A stretch of DNA of 64,000 nucleotides from CAZEDM01 sp964511075 (lineage in GTDB: Bacteria > Zixibacteria > MSB-5A5 > RBG-16-43-9): contig CAZEDM010000002.1 in NCBI GenBank assembly GCA_964511075.1, positions 62,001 to 126,000 of the forward strand, written 5' to 3'. The position numbers were made by a program, and so were the translations under genes. Positions 61,772 through 64,000 of this stretch are shown here, piece after piece; position 1 is the stretch's first letter, and the number at the start of each line of letters is the position of its first letter. The notes under the pieces are model-generated. The model worked only from the letters and a program-made list of their open reading frames with translations, did no database searches and was not told where the DNA came from.

Positions 61772-62758
61772 ATGCCGGAAAAAGAGGAGCTGATCCTGGA
61801 TATCTTGTTGGGGGCTATTCAAAGGGAGATAGAGGCCTACGATTATTATTACAAATCCAGCCAGAGCTCGCCCTATCCTGAGACCGAATCGCTTTTTCTG
61901 CAGTTAGCCCGTGAGGAGAAAAGGCATCGGGAGATTTTAGCCAGAGAATACCAGACAGTCAAAAGGATGCTCAAAAAGGAGAAAGAGGGGGAGATCTATC
62001 TAAAGAAAGAAAAGGTCTCCTATTTTATCCCGGATGAGATTCCCTTTCGCAGGGTAAGAAGCATCCCCCAGGTTGAGATATCCTGCCTTTCCCTGCCCAC
62101 GGAATTCCTGGGAGGGGATTATTTCGAGACATTGATTGTCGCTGACCCTCAAAAAGACACCAAACATCTGGCTTTTCTGCTTTACGACATAATGGGACAC
62201 GGCCTGGGGACAAGCTCCCTTAAAGCAAAGATCAGGGAGAAACTGGAGAACCTCATGGATGTCTGGTCAAAAGACAGCTCGGTCCTTTCACCCGGGAGTA
62301 TGCTCACCCGCCTGGGAGAGGATATCTTCAAGGATTGTCAGGAATCCTCCAGTTTCGTGGAGCTTTTTTACGCCCTGTACGACCCGGATGAGAAAAAGAT
62401 AACCTACTCCTCAGCCGGGCATCCGCCGCCCATACTTTTGTCTGACCAGGGGGATCAGGTAAAGGTACTGGTTGATACCGATCTGGTGATGGGAATTACG
62501 GAGGATAAGCAATACCGGGACAGTCACATGAGCATAAGATCCGGTGACATCCTGATCTTATTCAGCGATGGGGTGGTGGAGGCATTCGATCCGGAAGATC
62601 AGATGTACGAGGAGAAGAGGCTGATCAAGACAGTGCAGGAAAATTTTAAGTTAAGCGCAAACGATATCGCACAGAAGATCTGTAAATCCATAAAGGATTT
62701 TACACGAAAAAGACCTCTGACGGACGAGCTTACCCTGACGATTGCGAGGTTTAAGTAG
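61772..62758 (+). CDS. Half-ferritin helix pair fused to an RsbU/SpoIIE-type PP2C phosphatase
   Basis: A 328-residue fusion. Residues 1-61 are a single rubrerythrin-type helix pair with Glu19 (REIEAYDYYY) and E49-x2-H52, the same spacing as each half of the neighbouring rubrerythrins; only one half is present, so a di-iron site would need dimerisation. Residues about 105-328 form a PPM-type Ser/Thr phosphatase with metal Asp in GGDYFE (D116), DIMGHG (D139), FSDGVVEA (D266) and DELTLT (D318), as in RsbU and SpoIIE. Such phosphatases act on anti-sigma antagonists. I infer that iron or O2 binding gates the phosphatase. It starts 6 bases after the rubrerythrin stop. Confidence 0.85.
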   Translation: MPEKEELILDILLGAIQREIEAYDYYYKSSQSSPYPETESLFLQLAREEKRHREILAREYQTVKRMLKKEKEGEIYLKKEKVSYFIPDEIPFRRVRSIPQVEISCLSLPTEFLGGDYFETLIVADPQKDTKHLAFLLYDIMGHGLGTSSLKAKIREKLENLMDVWSKDSSVLSPGSMLTRLGEDIFKDCQESSSFVELFYALYDPDEKKITYSSAGHPPPILLSDQGDQVKVLVDTDLVMGITEDKQYRDSHMSIRSGDILILFSDGVVEAFDPEDQMYEEKRLIKTVQENFKLSANDIAQKICKSIKDFTRKRPLTDELTLTIARFK

Positions 62759-62780
62759 AAAACAAAAAGAGGATGTGAAA

Positions 62781-63308
62781 ATGAAAGGGAAGAAGAAAAA
62801 AACTTTCAAGGAAGTGTCAAAACCTCTGCCTGAAGATGCCGGGACTTTGGATGCTCTGGAGATAGCCATTTATAACGAACAATCCGCTCACGACTTCTAC
62901 CAAGATCTAAGCGAGAGCATAGAGAATCCCAGCGGAAAGGACAGGTTCAGATTTCTATCCCTGGACGAGAAAAGGCACAGAGAGCTTTTGGAGGAAAGGT
63001 ATCTGAGGGAATCCGGCGGAAGAGGGTTTGAATTCGACCCGGGGAAGGTAAAGAGGATAGAGCTTAAGATCAGTGACCAGGCCTCGGCAAAGGAGGCTCT
63101 GGAGATCGCATTGGAGGCGGAGAGGGAAGCTTATAACTCCTATATGAGAGCTGCCTCTCAGGCTAAAGATCAGGAGGGCAAAAAGATGTTCGAATCCTTA
63201 GCCGCGGAAGAGGACAAACACTATCAGATACTGATGTCCGAGCGGCAGATGGTCGAGGGCGGATTTTACTGGTTCAGCCTGGACACCTCAGGCTTTATGG
63301 AGGACTAA
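62781..63308 (+). CDS. Rubrerythrin-like di-iron protein with basic N-terminus
   Basis: A 175-residue protein from the ATG at 62781 (an in-frame ATG at 62742 lies inside the previous gene). A Lys-rich leader precedes a ferritin-like four-helix domain with the ligands Glu33, E63-x2-H66, Glu114 and E144-x2-H147, again each Glu seven residues before a Tyr. The two halves are clearly duplicated. No rubredoxin domain is attached. It is 22 bases after the phosphatase fusion and before rubredoxin. Peroxide or oxygen reduction is the likely role. AAAGAGG lies 8 bases before the start. Confidence 0.85.
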   Translation: MKGKKKKTFKEVSKPLPEDAGTLDALEIAIYNEQSAHDFYQDLSESIENPSGKDRFRFLSLDEKRHRELLEERYLRESGGRGFEFDPGKVKRIELKISDQASAKEALEIALEAEREAYNSYMRAASQAKDQEGKKMFESLAAEEDKHYQILMSERQMVEGGFYWFSLDTSGFMED

Positions 63309-63375
63309 ACTCAGGGAGAATACCCCTTAAGTTGCCTGGCTTATCAGGCAAAGATAGATAAGGAGGGAAGATAGG

Positions 63376-63540
63376 ATGGAGAAATGGCAATGCTTGATCT
63401 GCGGATATATATACGATCCGGCAACAGGCGATCCTGATAATGGCGTGGCTCCGGGAACACCTTTTGAGAACCTGCCGGATGACTGGGTCTGTCCTGAATG
63501 CGGGGCAGAGAAAGACCAGTTCGAGAAATTACAGGAATAG
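63376..63540 (+). CDS. Rubredoxin
   Basis: A 54-residue one-iron electron carrier. The two Cys pairs CLICGY (start) and CPECGA (end) bind Fe(SCys)4; the intervening [18 protein letters not shown] and LPDDWVCP are the rubredoxin signature. AGGAGG lies 9-10 bases before the ATG. It is the last gene of the ferritin operon and the expected electron donor for the two rubrerythrins, which lack their own rubredoxin domain. A GTP-type PEP carboxykinase follows at 63679 with its own ribosome site. Confidence 0.96.
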   Translation: MEKWQCLICGYIYDPATGDPDNGVAPGTPFENLPDDWVCPECGAEKDQFEKLQE

Positions 63541-63678
63541 GTATTTCTTCAGGATATTCATACTATCCCAGAAGAGGGTTGTAAACCCGGGCGGGGAGAT
63601 TCGTGCCATAAAAAAATTTCAAGAGAACATTATCGAGAGCAATTCAACCTAATCCAAAAAATAAAGGAGGAGTAATCG

Positions 63679-64000
63679 ATGGGTGTTAAGACAGACGAGA
63701 TTTTAAAGGATAAATGTGTAGGGGAGGGATACGAGAAGCTTCTGAAGATCAACAATCCAGGGCTTAACGAGTTCATCGCAAAGTATGTCGAGTTAGGCAA
63801 TCCGGATAAGGTATTCGTGTGCGCCGATACGCCTGAGGATATAAAATATATCCGGGAGCAAGCCATAAAAAATGGTGAGGAAAGCAAGCTCAAAATGGAG
63901 GGGCACACAGTTCATTTTGACAATTACTATGACCAGGGAAGGGATAAGAAAAACACAGGGATACTTGTGCCCAAGGGGGTTAACTTAGGGGAAGCCATTG
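63679..64000 (+). CDS. pckG: GTP-dependent phosphoenolpyruvate carboxykinase, N-terminal part
   Basis: The last 107 codons of the window begin MGVKTDEILKDKCVGEGYEK and continue beyond its end. The segment NPGLNEFIAKYVELGNPDKVFVCADTPEDI corresponds to the N-terminal domain of GTP-type PEPCK (LxxFIxxxxxLxxPxxVxxxDGS-like). The kinase and metal motifs are not in the window, so this is a family call from the amino end only. AAGGAGG lies 6 bases before the ATG. It joins oxaloacetate and PEP metabolism. Confidence 0.78.
   Translation, partial: MGVKTDEILKDKCVGEGYEKLLKINNPGLNEFIAKYVELGNPDKVFVCADTPEDIKYIREQAIKNGEESKLKMEGHTVHFDNYYDQGRDKKNTGILVPKGVNLGEAI

Noticed and set aside
1..64000. CRISPR arrays, insertion-sequence transposases, tRNA or rRNA genes
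   Set aside because: No regularly spaced direct repeats with unique spacers, no transposase motifs, and no tRNA cloverleaf or rRNA segment was seen. The palindromes listed are not spaced like CRISPR repeats.

Overview
The window reads as a chromosomal segment of an uncultured, Gram-negative, probably anaerobic or microaerophilic bacterium, and the FCB-related candidate phyla (Zixibacteria- or KSB1-like lineages) are the best guess. Pointers seen here are a secreted protein with a C-terminal type I dockerin pair in a non-cellulosomal setting, several PorV/FadL-like outer-membrane barrels, many signal peptides and lipoboxes, and a set of genes typical of anaerobic redox life: an NfnAB-type transhydrogenase, acetate kinase, a 2-hydroxyacyl-CoA-dehydratase-activase-like giant protein, rubredoxin, rubrerythrin-like proteins and GTP-type PEP carboxykinase. 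The phylum is inferred from gene style only. No tRNA, rRNA, CRISPR array or transposase was seen.

Layout. Bases 1-9900 carry a MATE efflux fragment, an HDAC-family deacetylase, an M1 peptidase, a membrane protein, a metallo-beta-lactamase-fold hydrolase, a creatininase-family amidohydrolase, a nitroreductase and an envelope block (two barrels around a CXXCH lipoprotein). Bases 10100-17760 hold a large 45-residue-repeat secreted protein with a canonical promoter, an EmrA/EmrB drug-efflux pair, DoxX and DUF401 membrane proteins. Bases 18760-21430 are an ECF sigma / anti-sigma / HtrA-like operon whose HtrA has lost two of its three catalytic residues. Bases 21870-30600 on the minus strand carry the dockerin protein, NfnAB, a small lipoprotein, acetate kinase and 3-hydroxyacyl-CoA dehydrogenase.

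Bases 30940-38115 are a compact minus-strand housekeeping operon (HNH, trpS, scpA, scpB, cmk, plsC, ispH, rpsA, terminator), divergent from secA at 38394. Bases 41450-48000 hold small + strand genes (SIMPL, ICMT, SRPBCC) separated by many hairpin repeats, an unassigned structured RNA candidate on the minus strand (about 43967-44131), and an envelope pair (PorV-like barrel plus a large lipoprotein). Bases 48092-54089 carry the 1415-residue double-ATPase activase-like protein and a DUF885 peptidase.

Bases 54353-63540 are the most interesting part: a three-gene phosphorelay (GAF histidine kinase, REC-GAF-GAF-kinase hybrid, NtrC-type sigma-54 activator), a consensus sigma-54 promoter in front of a degenerate GGDEF protein, then a sigma-70 promoter and an operon of a mini FAD oxidoreductase, a rubrerythrin-like protein, a half-ferritin helix pair fused to an RsbU/SpoIIE-type PP2C phosphatase, a second rubrerythrin-like protein and a stand-alone rubredoxin. 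I infer an oxygen/peroxide-responsive redox and signalling module. The window ends inside pckG. Throughout, intergenic spaces are filled with short hairpin repeats that begin with GTAG and with degenerate short-period repeats, which look like families of non-autonomous mobile palindromes.
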